64,000 bases of DNA from Comamonas testosteroni. Lineage in GTDB: Bacteria; Pseudomonadota; Gammaproteobacteria; Burkholderiales; Burkholderiaceae_C. Positions 1 through 8,112 of this stretch are shown here, piece by piece. A program made the translations under genes and the position numbers. Below the pieces are notes generated by a model. It was not told the DNA's origin and searched no databases. It was given only the letters and a program-made list of their open reading frames with translations. The stretch's first letter is position 1. Every line of letters begins with the position of its first letter. The stretch is taken from NCBI RefSeq assembly GCF_014076415.1, contig NZ_CP043568.1, positions 1,178,001 through 1,242,000 of the forward strand. Reading direction: 5' to 3'.

Positions 1-1
1 G

Positions 2-1252
2 CGCCTGCACGATGGCACCAGCATCAGCTGCGCCATGAGCGAGGTGGATGTCTGCGCTGCCCATCAGCGCGATGGCCTGCCCATCATCAAACCCTCGCTG
101 CCCGTGAGTTTCGACTGGCTGCGTGATCCGGCGCAGCCCGCGCTGTGGCGCGCGCAGAGTGAGCCGCTCAAGGGGCAGCGCCTGATCTGGACCCTGTCCA
201 AGCCCGCCAGGGAGGAGCTTGGCGAAACGGCGGCCTACAACCTGCAATGGGGCGAGCGCCATCTGCCCGGAACCTGGGCACTGGAACACGTGATCGTGCA
301 GGGACGCTGGGCGATTCTCATGCCGCATGGTCGTGCCCCGATTCGCGGTGGCAGCGGCAGCCTGCAGGTCTGGGACGGGGAGCGCCTGCAAAGCGTGGAC
401 CTGCCCTGGCCCGTGGTGCGGCTGGCCGCTGTTCCTTCCGTCAAGGGCGGCATGGCCGCCCGCATGCGCGTGCTGGCGCTGACGGCCAGTCTGGCGGACA
501 AGGACTGGGACCCCGCCACCGCATCCTGGCGCTGGCCTTTGCAGTCTGTATCGGCCAGCCATCTGGCAAGACCCGACTGGCGTCCGCTTTACTCCGAGCG
601 CGAACTGGCGCCCGACGCGCAAGGGCGCTGGCAATTGCTGCCGCGCTGGCGCGAGGTGAGACAGATTCAACACCCTTGCTCCGACGGCGACTATGTCTGG
701 CGTGACGAGGTGCGCGGCGACACCGTCTGGTGGTGGGGCGGCGTGAACGAGCGCGTCAACCACTATTGGCAGCATGATGAACCTCGCAAGGACGGCGTGA
801 TCATGACGCGCAGCGGTCTGGCGTTCTGCGGTGTCGGGCCCTGCGCCTGTCCCCATCCTTCAGGCGAAGGCTGGGCCTTGCTGGAGCCTGTGGAGACACG
901 TTATGGCGAGCCGGGGCAGTGGCAGCTGCACTGGCTCAACCCCGTGGAAAAGGAAGTGCGCACGCTGACTCTCAAGGCGCGCATGCCGGTGCTGCAGGGC
1001 TGGGATGCCCAGGGCCTGCATTGGCAGGATTTGCCCTTGCCCGATGCTGAGCTGCAGCAGGGCGAGGCGAACGCGGCCTACAAAGCACGGGCAGAGCCGG
1101 CCGCGCCGCGCCAGCTGGTGGTGGCGCAGACCTGGCAGCGTGCTGCCGTCGAGCCCCTGCGCCAGGGCATGAACGGGCTGTGGCTGCGCATTCAGGATCT
1201 GCGTTATGCCGAGGCTTTGCTGGGGCAGGATGACTGCCCATGGAAGAGTTGA
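2..1252 (+). CDS. Hypothetical Trp-rich protein, 5' end outside the window
   Basis: The frame is open from base 2 to the TGA at 1250-1252 and reads sensibly upstream of the internal ATG at 35, so the true start is probably outside the window. The visible part is about 415 residues, soluble-looking, with no clear signal peptide or membrane segment. It is rich in Trp (for example VWWWGG near residue 240) and has a Cys cluster, GVGPCACPHP. I do not recognise a family. Downstream come a repeat fragment and rearranged DNA, so any partner gene on that side may have been lost. Coding is supported by length and by consistently GC-rich third positions. Confidence 0.7.
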   Translation, partial: RLHDGTSISCAMSEVDVCAAHQRDGLPIIKPSLPVSFDWLRDPAQPALWRAQSEPLKGQRLIWTLSKPAREELGETAAYNLQWGERHLPGTWALEHVIVQGRWAILMPHGRAPIRGGSGSLQVWDGERLQSVDLPWPVVRLAAVPSVKGGMAARMRVLALTASLADKDWDPATASWRWPLQSVSASHLARPDWRPLYSERELAPDAQGRWQLLPRWREVRQIQHPCSDGDYVWRDEVRGDTVWWWGGVNERVNHYWQHDEPRKDGVIMTRSGLAFCGVGPCACPHPSGEGWALLEPVETRYGEPGQWQLHWLNPVEKEVRTLTLKARMPVLQGWDAQGLHWQDLPLPDAELQQGEANAAYKARAEPAAPRQLVVAQTWQRAAVEPLRQGMNGLWLRIQDLRYAEALLGQDDCPWKS

Positions 1253-1253
1253 T

Positions 1254-1297
1254 CCCCCTGAGCGGGACGGCAGCCTTGCCGCGGGGCGGCCCTTGCT
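1254..1297 (+). repeat. Short copy of a GC-rich intergenic repeat
   Basis: This begins CCCCCTGAGCGG and ends GGGGCGGCCCTTGC. The same flanks occur in reverse complement at 55281-55349, where a G-run/C-run hairpin lies between them. Here the inner hairpin is missing. It follows the stop codon of the upstream gene directly. Confidence 0.6.
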
Positions 1298-1312
1298 TGG
1301 GTCGTGCCGATG

Positions 1313-1391
1313 CTACTGGCGTGCCGTACGCACATTGGCGGGCAGGGCGCCCGGGCGGCTGGTGCGGAAGGGGGGTGATGTCCAGGCCGCC
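1313..1391 (-). pseudogene. Diverged fragment of the queF 3' end
   Basis: On the minus strand this encodes [19 protein letters not shown] followed by a TAG stop, against [19 protein letters not shown] at the end of the intact QueF near 11225. Bases 1314-1391 align to 11225-11301 in the same orientation with about nine mismatches and one inserted base in the G-run near 1371-1375, which breaks the frame. Only the last 20 or so codons remain. At about 1380-1391 (gatgtccaggcc) the similarity passes straight into chemotaxis-receptor coding sequence on the other strand, so this is a recombination junction. Confidence 0.8.
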
Positions 1392-1665
1392 AGCCTGCAG
1401 CAGACGGCAGCCTCGATGGAAGAGATATCAGGCACCGTGGCGCAGACCACCGACACGGCCCAGCTTATGGCCCATGAAAGCGACCAGAGCGGCCAGGGCG
1501 CTGGCAGGAGCGGCGCCGCCATCCCGAGCGGGCGCAGCCATGGAGCCCATCCGCGGCTCCTCGCGCCGCATGGACGAGATCATCGGCGTGATCGAAAGCA
1601 CTGCCTTCCAGGCCAACCTGCTGGCCCTGAATGCCGCCGTCGAAGCAGCACGCGCAGGTGGCTAG
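1381..1665 (+). pseudogene. Fragment of a methyl-accepting chemotaxis protein
   Basis: One frame reads QAASLQQTAASMEEISGTV, the typical start of an MCP cytoplasmic signalling domain. A second frame reads MDEIIGVIESTAFQANLLA and then LNAAVEAARAG, the hairpin-tip region of the same domain. A frameshift near 1510-1540 separates them and the usual spacer is shortened. The receptor's sensor and membrane parts and the end of the signalling domain are absent, and a TAG follows AARAGG at 1663-1665. It is a non-functional internal fragment trapped between a queF tail and unrelated sequence. Confidence 0.8.
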
Positions 1666-1794
1666 GCTTTAGTAATCTTCCTGTTCATCACAGACCTAGC
1701 CAACCAGCAAAACCTGCCTGTGCATGTAGAAAGCGATTCAGGCAAGATAGGTTCCGCCGTCCACCGCGTTCAGCGAAAGCTGCGTCAACGCTAG
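1666..1794 (+). pseudogene. Possible C-terminal remnant of an unknown gene
   Basis: A 42-codon open stretch from 1666 ends in TAG at 1792-1794. It contains ITDLANQQNLPVHVESDSG and ends VQRKLRQR, and reads like a genuine protein C-terminus. There is no start codon or ribosome binding site, and upstream lies the MCP fragment. I do not recognise the family. It may equally be chance. Confidence 0.25.
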
Positions 1795-1809
1795 CATCGA
1801 GTCTGTGTG

Positions 1810-3024
1810 CTACGCCCAGTCCTTCAGCACCTCGCCCGTGTGAGATCCAACAACCGGAGACGATTTGACAGGAGGATTGGGAGTGCTTTGGAATCGTGGC
1901 ACAGCGTCGGGCATTCGGATGGAACCGAAATCTGGATCCGGCGCGGCAGCAATGGAGTTTCGAGCGATGAAGTGTGGGTTGGCAAACACATCCTCGATCG
2001 TGGCAACTTGTGCGAATGCAACGCCTGCACGCTCAAATTCAGACGAGATCGTTGCTAGCGATTTGGTGGCGCACCATCCGCCGAGGATCTCGTCGAGGTC
2101 GTCTCGATGGTCGATTCTTGCCACATTCGTGTTGTACCGCGGATCGTCGGGTAGTTTCGGATGCCCAAGCACTGCACAAAGCTTTGCGAACTGATTGGGG
2201 CTATTGGAGATGACGGTGACCCATTTGTGATCTGACGTCGCAAAAATACCTCCTGGAGCGCTGTGTGCGGGTGCGTTTCCCGTGCGCGATCGGACGTTTC
2301 CCGTCTGGTCGTACTCCGCCACCATCACGTCCATGATGCGCAGCAATGCATCGGACAGTGACAGGTCGACGGTTTGTCCTGGCGCACCAGCCTTCTTCGC
2401 AAGAAGCGCGGAAACGGCACCAAGCGCTCCAAACAAGGCTCCAATTGCATCGGCAACGGCAACGCCGGGGTGCAACGGCGACCCCTCGGCCGTTCCGCAT
2501 AGGCTCGCAAATCCGGTCATAGCTTCAAAGACGCGGCCAAACCCAGGGCTCTGACTCAAGGGCCCAGCCTGTCCAAATCCCGTCACGCGAAGAATGATCA
2601 AAGACGGATTCGCTTCTAAAAGCCGATCTTCAGAGAGACCCCACCGATCCAGGGTGCCTGGCTTGAAGTTCTCGATCAGAATATCCACGCCCGGCAGGAT
2701 GCGGTTTAGGGCGTGTTTTCCCTCCGGCATCTGCAGGTCGAGCAGCATTGAGCGCTTGCCGCGATTGACCACTTTTTCCCAAAGCGATATTCCCTCCTTC
2801 AGCGGTGCAAGATCCCGGATTGGATCGGAACGTTCCGGTGACTCGACCTTCACGACATCAGCGCCAAGGTCTGCCAGAAAAGCCCCGATCCAGGGTGCAG
2901 CAACCATCGTTGAAAGGTCGAGGACGCGAACCCCCTTCAACGGACCGGCTCCGGCAGTTCGAGCGCCACGGTGGTCTTGGGAAGTGGCGTTCTCTGTCGC
3001 TAAGCGATATTGCTGCTTGTCCAT
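1810..3024 (-). CDS. CaiB/BaiF family (type III) CoA-transferase, first copy
   Basis: A 404-residue protein of normal family length. After about 25 variable residues the family N-terminus LKGVRVLDLSTMVAAPWIG appears. It then has ADLGADVVKVESPERSDPIR, the substrate/CoA-lid region IENFKPGTLDRWGL, and the presumed catalytic aspartate D192 in GVAVADAIGALFG, which forms the aspartyl-CoA thioester in this family. These enzymes move CoA from a donor such as succinyl-CoA to a carboxylic acid. It is the last gene of a five-gene minus-strand operon and starts 3 bases after the thiolase stop. The 5786-7042 gene belongs to the same family, so the two could be separate enzymes or unlike subunits, as in BbsEF. 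Substrate unknown. Confidence 0.9.
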   Translation of the reverse strand: MDKQQYRLATENATSQDHRGARTAGAGPLKGVRVLDLSTMVAAPWIGAFLADLGADVVKVESPERSDPIRDLAPLKEGISLWEKVVNRGKRSMLLDLQMPEGKHALNRILPGVDILIENFKPGTLDRWGLSEDRLLEANPSLIILRVTGFGQAGPLSQSPGFGRVFEAMTGFASLCGTAEGSPLHPGVAVADAIGALFGALGAVSALLAKKAGAPGQTVDLSLSDALLRIMDVMVAEYDQTGNVRSRTGNAPAHSAPGGIFATSDHKWVTVISNSPNQFAKLCAVLGHPKLPDDPRYNTNVARIDHRDDLDEILGGWCATKSLATISSEFERAGVAFAQVATIEDVFANPHFIARNSIAAAPDPDFGSIRMPDAVPRFQSTPNPPVKSSPVVGSHTGEVLKDWA

Positions 3025-3027
3025 GAC

Positions 3028-4233
3028 TCAGACTCTTTCAATCAAAAGTGCGATCCCCTGGCCGACTCCGATGCACATGGTGCAAAGAGCGTATCGCGCT
3101 GAGTGGACCATCAGTTGATTGACCGCAGTGGTGACAAGGCGCGCTCCACTTGCACCCAGAGGGTGACCCAGTGCGATGGCCCCTCCGTAGCGATTGACCC
3201 GGGGATCATCATCGTCAAGTCCAAGCCCGCGCATGACGGCGAGGCCTTGCGCCGCAAAGGCCTCGTTGAGTTCGATCACCTCGATCTGGTCCAAGCTCAT
3301 TCCTGCAAGCGCGAGAACCTTTTGCGTCGCGGGCAAAGGTCCCATGCCCATCAATCGCGGCGCCACCCCCGCTGTAGACATCGCCACGATGCGAGCGCGT
3401 GGTTGCAGGTGGTGTGCGGCGATGGCCGAATCGCTGGCAATGATCAAAGCGCAGGCGCCATCGTTCACACCGCTCGCATTCCCGGCAGTCACGGTTCCTT
3501 CAGGGCGCACGATGCCTCTGAGCCTGGACAACGCTTCAAGGGACGTAGAACGGGGATGCTCATCGCGCGTGACAACCACGGCGTCCCCCTTTTTCTGTGG
3601 GATGACCACCGGTACGATCTCTGCGTTGAAGAATCCCTGCTCCTGCGCAGCCAAGGCACGTTGCTGGCTCCTCAACGCCATCAAATCCTGTGCTTCACGT
3701 TCGATACGAAATTCCAGGGCGACGTTTTCTGCCGTTTCCGGCATTGTGTCGATGCCGAATTGAGCCTTCATCAGCCTGTTCACGAAACGCCAGCCGATCG
3801 TGGTGTCGTAGACCGCGTTGTCGCGACTGAAGGCGGAACCCGCCTTGGGCATGACGAATGGTGCTCGACTCATGCTCTCGACGCCACCCGCAATCATCAG
3901 GTTGGCTTCACCGGCTTTGATAGCTCGTGCAGCGGTCCCGATAGCATCCAGTCCCGACCCACACAGCCGATTGACCGTTGAACCTGCAACATCGACAGGT
4001 AAGCCACCTAGGAGTGCAGCCATTCGGGCAACGTTCCGATTGTCCTCCCCGGCCTGGTTGGCACAGCCGTAAATGACGTCGTCGACGGCTGCCCAGTCGA
4101 CACCGCTGTTGCGTTCGATCAATGCCTTGATGGGAATGGCGCCGAGGTCGTCGGTTCGGACGGTCGACAGCGCACCGCCGTAGCGGCCAATGGGGGTGCG
4201 AACGGCGTCGCAGATGTAAGCAGAATTCGTCAT
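3028..4233 (-). CDS. Acetyl-CoA acyltransferase of the 3-oxoadipyl-CoA thiolase (PcaF/PaaJ) type
   Basis: A 401-residue thiolase that resembles PcaF along its whole length (ICDAVRTPIGRYGGALS, YGCANQAGEDNRNVARMA, VTAGNASGVNDGA). Active-site residues are present: nucleophile C91 in NRLCGSGLDA, H357 in GHPLGASGARL and C387 in CTMCIGVGQG. PcaF-type enzymes cleave 3-oxoadipyl-CoA with CoA to succinyl-CoA and acetyl-CoA. It overlaps the dehydrogenase stop by 4 bases (ATGA), so it is translationally coupled. In this operon it should carry out the final thiolytic step. No pca or paa genes adjoin it, so it need not serve protocatechuate or phenylacetate breakdown. The family is certain. The exact chain length is inferred from similarity. 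Confidence 0.9.
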   Translation of the reverse strand: MTNSAYICDAVRTPIGRYGGALSTVRTDDLGAIPIKALIERNSGVDWAAVDDVIYGCANQAGEDNRNVARMAALLGGLPVDVAGSTVNRLCGSGLDAIGTAARAIKAGEANLMIAGGVESMSRAPFVMPKAGSAFSRDNAVYDTTIGWRFVNRLMKAQFGIDTMPETAENVALEFRIEREAQDLMALRSQQRALAAQEQGFFNAEIVPVVIPQKKGDAVVVTRDEHPRSTSLEALSRLRGIVRPEGTVTAGNASGVNDGACALIIASDSAIAAHHLQPRARIVAMSTAGVAPRLMGMGPLPATQKVLALAGMSLDQIEVIELNEAFAAQGLAVMRGLGLDDDDPRVNRYGGAIALGHPLGASGARLVTTAVNQLMVHSARYALCTMCIGVGQGIALLIERV

Positions 4234-5789
4234 GCGACTTGCGATATAGAGGTTGCCGGGGTGGATCTGACTTCAGGAGATGACAAAGGCAGCTTCAGCT
4301 GCGCGCGCCTTCGAAGCCACGAGGAGGCGCGGTACCTCGGATCACCTGTGCTGCCATGCACGCAATCCAGCACTTCAAGGATCCGTGCTGGCCCGATTCT
4401 GTCGGCCCATTCGAAGGGACCAAAGGGATGCCCCAGGGCAAGTCGGATAGCTGCATCCACGTCGGTCGGCGCTGCGACCCCTTGCTGAGCGATCTCGCAC
4501 GCCAGATTGACGATGCAGGCGATCACGCGTGGAGCAACGTAGCCAGGGGTGTCTGCGATTGCAAACGTGGGAACTCCGCGCGATGCGAATGCCGCTTGCA
4601 CCTGTTGCAGCACCCCGGGCTCCGTTGCCGGGCATGACATTACTGTCACACCACGGATGGAGCTGAAGAAAGGATCGACAGCGATGACTTTTTGAGGGTT
4701 CGCCTCACCGGCACTTGCCAGCGTCGAGAGATCCGAGCACGCTGGCGAACTCACGATCACTTCAGCGGTTTCGGCATCCGTTTCCGGCCAGTGGGCTTCA
4801 AAGAGTGCTCTGACAGCAGCTGTCGGCTCCGCGGGTCCTTTTCCCGCACTCCATCGAAGTGCTTTGCCCTCACCGCCAGTAAAGATGTCCGGTGGTGCAA
4901 TTCGGGCACCGCCGCTCGTGTAGTCATAGAAGCCACGTCCTGACTTGCGGCCGAGCAGTCCTCCGTTTAGCCTGATCCTTGCAACTGCCGCAGGCCTATA
5001 GCGATCGTCACCATAGTACTGTTGAAAAATGGCTTCGGAGGCAGGCAGGGAAACGTCGAGTCCCGTCAGGTCCATCAGTTCGAATGGGCCCATGCGAAAA
5101 CCGCCGCAATTGCGCAGGAGCGCGTCGAGAACGTCGTGGTTCGCACACTTGTCAGCCAGCAAACGAAGTCCTTCGGTGACGAATGCACGACCGATATGGT
5201 TGACCACGAAACCGGGCGAATCTTCGACGGAAATGGCCCGGTGGCCGAATTCGTTGGTAAGGCTCAATAGCCGGTCGATGGTTTGCGGCGACGTTCGCAC
5301 CGCCCGGATGACCTCGGCAAGTTTCATGCGCGGCACCGGATTGAAAAAGTGCCAGCCAGCGACTCGCTCGGGATGTTCGCACGCGGCAGCGATCTCCGTC
5401 ACGCTGAGTGAAGACGTGTTGGTGACCAGGATGCATTTTTCGTTGACGACGGATTCCAAGCTGGCAAAGAGTGAACGCTTTGCCTGCACATCCTCGATGA
5501 TGGCTTCTACGATCACATCGCAGTCTGCAAGCTCGCCGAGCGTTGCGGGCAGTGTCAACCGGGCCACAGCGCGCTGGACGTCGCTTGGCGTCAGGGCGGC
5601 CTGTCTCACTCGTTTTGAGAGACTGTCCTGAATGAGTTCGACGGCTCTAAGCGCTGCTCCATCGGCCGCATCGAAAAGTCGTACCCGAAAGCCCGCAGCG
5701 GCTGCGGTTTCAGCGATGCCGCGACCCATCGCACCCGCGCCGATCACGCCGATTGTTTCCGTTCGCTCCGTCAATTGATGTGTCATCAC
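4230..5789 (-). CDS. 3-hydroxyacyl-CoA dehydrogenase, PaaH/PaaC-like
   Basis: A 519-residue protein. The N-terminal NAD-binding Rossmann fold starts at GVIGAGAMGRGIAETAA (about residues 14-30). The catalytic pair is E95 (VIVEAIIED) and H147 (GWHFFNPVPRMK), followed by the helical domain (EDSPGFVVNHIGRAF). A second C-terminal 3HCDH domain lies at about 410-490 (ADTPGYVAPRVIACIVNLACE). This two-domain form of about 500 residues matches the PaaH/PaaC group that oxidises 3-hydroxyadipyl-CoA, rather than the FadB multienzyme. No enoyl-CoA hydratase domain is present. It overlaps the genes on both sides by 4 bases. The start at 5789 is followed directly by a second ATG, and either may be used. Confidence 0.9.
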   Translation of the reverse strand: MMTHQLTERTETIGVIGAGAMGRGIAETAAAAGFRVRLFDAADGAALRAVELIQDSLSKRVRQAALTPSDVQRAVARLTLPATLGELADCDVIVEAIIEDVQAKRSLFASLESVVNEKCILVTNTSSLSVTEIAAACEHPERVAGWHFFNPVPRMKLAEVIRAVRTSPQTIDRLLSLTNEFGHRAISVEDSPGFVVNHIGRAFVTEGLRLLADKCANHDVLDALLRNCGGFRMGPFELMDLTGLDVSLPASEAIFQQYYGDDRYRPAAVARIRLNGGLLGRKSGRGFYDYTSGGARIAPPDIFTGGEGKALRWSAGKGPAEPTAAVRALFEAHWPETDAETAEVIVSSPACSDLSTLASAGEANPQKVIAVDPFFSSIRGVTVMSCPATEPGVLQQVQAAFASRGVPTFAIADTPGYVAPRVIACIVNLACEIAQQGVAAPTDVDAAIRLALGHPFGPFEWADRIGPARILEVLDCVHGSTGDPRYRASSWLRRRAQLKLPLSSPEVRSTPATSISQVA

Positions 5790-7042
5790 GTCTCCTGCAT
5801 CACTGGGGTTTCTGGCATCGCTATCTTTACGATGTGATTTCTAGCCAGGGACTCGATTTCGGCCTCCCCGTACCCGACCATGGCCAGCATGCTCCGTGTG
5901 TCCGCACCGACTTCTGGCGGTGCGACGGTCCGGGAGCGCCCGGCCTCAAGCATGTCGTACGGCAGTCCGAAACTCTGGTAACCGGCTTCCTGCTCGTTCG
6001 AATCGACGTCGATCAACATGCGACTCTTCGAGAAATCGGGGCCAGCCAAGACCTCGCTGTAGCTGCGCACGGCACCGGCAACGATGTTGTTATCAGCAAG
6101 CAGATTGATCGCTTCGTCGGTCGTCAGCCTCTGGAATGCGGTACTCAAAGCCTGCTTCATTGCCGACCTGTTCGCCACCCGCAACTCGTTCCGGCAAAAA
6201 CGTGGGTCGTCAGCCAGTTCTGGCATGCCCAGCACTCTGCAGAGCCGCTGCCAGTGCGACTCGATGTAAGCCGACACCACGATCTGACCGTCCGCCGTTT
6301 GCATCAAGTCGGCTGCCGGTGCATTGAGTGGTTGCCCCTCGCCTGTGCGAAACGGCTGGACGCCGCGTACGAGATAGTCACTCCACGTGGGGAGCTGCAA
6401 GTGGAGTGCGACCTCTAGCAAGGAGATATCGATCGTCTCACCGCCGCCAAAACGCTCCTTGCGAAGCAGCGCAGCCAGTACAGCCTGAGCTGCGAGCTGG
6501 GCTGTCGCGGTATCCACGATCGGTGCGCCGACTTTTTGAGGTGAACCGTTCGGGTCTCCGGTCAAAGACATGAGACCGCTCTCCGCCTGGGCGGCTATGT
6601 CATACCCGGCACGTGCATTGGAGGGACTTTCGGCAGGGAATCCGGTGATCGAGCAATAGATCAGCGAAGGATTCTCTTTGCGCAAGGCTTTCGCGCCAAG
6701 TCCTAGACGATCTGCTGCGCCTGGCCGAAGATTCTGGATTACCACGTCCGAGGAGGCGATAAGCCTCACAGCAGCCTGCAGCCCATCGCGCGTGCGCAAA
6801 TCGATCGCAACGGACTTCTTGCTTCGATTGAATGACCGCAGCATGGCATTGCCGTAATGTCCGGCGTGCCGCGCCATGTCACCTTCCATTGCTTCGATCT
6901 TCACGACCTCGGCACCGAGATCTCCCAGGGTCATTGCTGCGCCTGGACCGGCTATGTAGTTCCCGATCTCTACAACGCGAATGCCATGAAGAGGAAGTGT
7001 AGAGCCGCTGCCATGAGCGGCACTGATATTTGCGAGGGTCAT
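5786..7042 (-). CDS. CaiB/BaiF family (type III) CoA-transferase, second copy
   Basis: A 418-residue protein. It has the N-terminal family signature LHGIRVVEIGNYIAGPGAAM, GDLGAEVVKIEAMEGDMAR, the lid region IQNLRPGAADRLGLG, and the probable catalytic D177 in GAPIVDTATAQLA. The family transfers CoA between acyl-CoA and free acid through an aspartyl-CoA intermediate. It overlaps the downstream dehydrogenase by 4 bases and starts 8 bases after the Bug receptor stop. It is clearly divergent from the other CoA-transferase of the operon, so it is not a recent duplicate. Both copies keep an Asp at the catalytic position, which argues that both are active enzymes. Substrate not determinable from sequence. 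Confidence 0.9.
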   Translation of the reverse strand: MTLANISAAHGSGSTLPLHGIRVVEIGNYIAGPGAAMTLGDLGAEVVKIEAMEGDMARHAGHYGNAMLRSFNRSKKSVAIDLRTRDGLQAAVRLIASSDVVIQNLRPGAADRLGLGAKALRKENPSLIYCSITGFPAESPSNARAGYDIAAQAESGLMSLTGDPNGSPQKVGAPIVDTATAQLAAQAVLAALLRKERFGGGETIDISLLEVALHLQLPTWSDYLVRGVQPFRTGEGQPLNAPAADLMQTADGQIVVSAYIESHWQRLCRVLGMPELADDPRFCRNELRVANRSAMKQALSTAFQRLTTDEAINLLADNNIVAGAVRSYSEVLAGPDFSKSRMLIDVDSNEQEAGYQSFGLPYDMLEAGRSRTVAPPEVGADTRSMLAMVGYGEAEIESLARNHIVKIAMPETPVMQET

Positions 7043-7050
7043 GGAGCTTC

Positions 7051-8019
7051 TCAGTCGAGCTTGATGTTCGCGCGTTTGATGATGTCGGCGAACGTCTTGT
7101 GCTCAAAATCGACTCGCTGGCTCACTACTGCCGGCGCATCGGGTGCCGGCTCGAAGCCCAAGGCTTGCAGCCGTTCAATGACTTCAGGCTTGCGCAGGGA
7201 TTCGTTGAGGGCTTTGTTGAACGCTGAGATGGCGGCAGGTGCTGTGCCGCTCGGCGCCCATATCGCGAAATTTGAAGGAAAGTCAAAGTCCTTGATGCCT
7301 GCTTCAGCGAGCGTCGGAACGTTCGGCAACCTGGGGGAGCGCTTTGACGTCATGACCGCGAGCGCCCGAAGCTTGCCATTTTCGATGAACGGCAGGTATG
7401 GACCGATGTTGTCGAAAGACACTTGCACGATACCGCCGATGAGGTCGGTGATCAGTGGGGAACTTCCTCGGTACGTCGCACCCACCATCTTTGTGCCCAC
7501 CGCCGCGGAAAACAATTCGGCGTTGATCTGGCTCAGCGTCCCTGCGCCGGCGGTTCCGTAGTTCAAACCTCGAGGCGTCTGCTTCGCATAGGCAATGAAT
7601 TCCTGCACGTTCTTCACAGGCATCGAAGCATTGACCATGATCGCAGTCGGAAGTCTTGCGACCATGCCCACAGGAGCCAGGTCCTTCTTTGGGTTGAAGC
7701 CCGCAGCACGTTCAATCGCGAGGTTGATCGCTAATGGCGTCGTTCCGTTGAAGAGCATTGTGTTGCCGTCAGGTTGCGCCGATGCGACGAATGCACTGCC
7801 GATGTTTCCGCCTGCTCCTGAGCGGTTGTCCACAATGATGCTGCGCTGCATAACTTCGGCCATCGACATCGCAACGATGCGCGCAACTACGTCGGTCGCG
7901 CCACCTGGAGCGTAGGGAACAACGAGCTTGATCGGGGATGGTGCGCTGAACGCCAGACCAGGCGCAGCGGCTGCCAAGCTGGTCGCGGCAGCAGTCATGA
8001 GAAGGCTTCGACGGTGCAT
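7051..8019 (-). CDS. Bug family (tripartite tricarboxylate transporter-type) extracytoplasmic solute receptor
   Basis: A 322-residue secreted binding protein. The first 26 residues form a signal peptide with MHRRSLLMTAA, a hydrophobic Ala/Leu core and cleavage probably after FSA. The mature part has the Bug hallmarks IKLVVPYAPGGATDVVARI and IVDNRSGAGGNIGSAFVA, plus LNYGTAGAGTLSQI and NVPTLAEAGIKDFDF. Bug proteins bind small carboxylates in the periplasm, often without adjacent TctAB membrane genes, as here. It is the first gene of the operon and so is expressed with the two CoA-transferases, dehydrogenase and thiolase. It probably captures the acid that they degrade. Confidence 0.92.
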   Translation of the reverse strand: MHRRSLLMTAAATSLAAAAPGLAFSAPSPIKLVVPYAPGGATDVVARIVAMSMAEVMQRSIIVDNRSGAGGNIGSAFVASAQPDGNTMLFNGTTPLAINLAIERAAGFNPKKDLAPVGMVARLPTAIMVNASMPVKNVQEFIAYAKQTPRGLNYGTAGAGTLSQINAELFSAAVGTKMVGATYRGSSPLITDLIGGIVQVSFDNIGPYLPFIENGKLRALAVMTSKRSPRLPNVPTLAEAGIKDFDFPSNFAIWAPSGTAPAAISAFNKALNESLRKPEVIERLQALGFEPAPDAPAVVSQRVDFEHKTFADIIKRANIKLD

Positions 8020-8112
8020 TGATGTCTCCGTTGGTTTACTTGTGCTTGAACTTTAGAGTTGATGCAAAATTCCGAAAAGTGCATTATTCGAAAACATCAT
8101 TTACCAAATGGA
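8020..8112. promoter_or_regulatory. Divergent control region between the Bug operon and lysR-type gene
   Basis: This is the only non-coding space between the operon start at 8019 and the regulator. It is more A/T-rich than its surroundings. It contains two near repeats, ATTCCGAAAA (from 8069) and ATTCGAAAA (from 8086), that could form a LysR-type binding site. An ATG at 8062 would leave only 42 bases for both promoters, which favours the regulator start at 8113. Confidence 0.45.

Noticed and set aside
1660..1701. GGCTAGG / CCTAGCC inverted repeat as a possible attachment site or IS end
   Set aside because: Only 7 bp, 28 bases apart, with no partner copy near 11 kb. Chance is a sufficient explanation.
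7051..7150. TctA/TctB membrane genes expected with the Bug receptor
   Set aside because: None is encoded in the window. Orphan Bug receptors are common in Burkholderiales, so absence is not in itself a sign of truncation.
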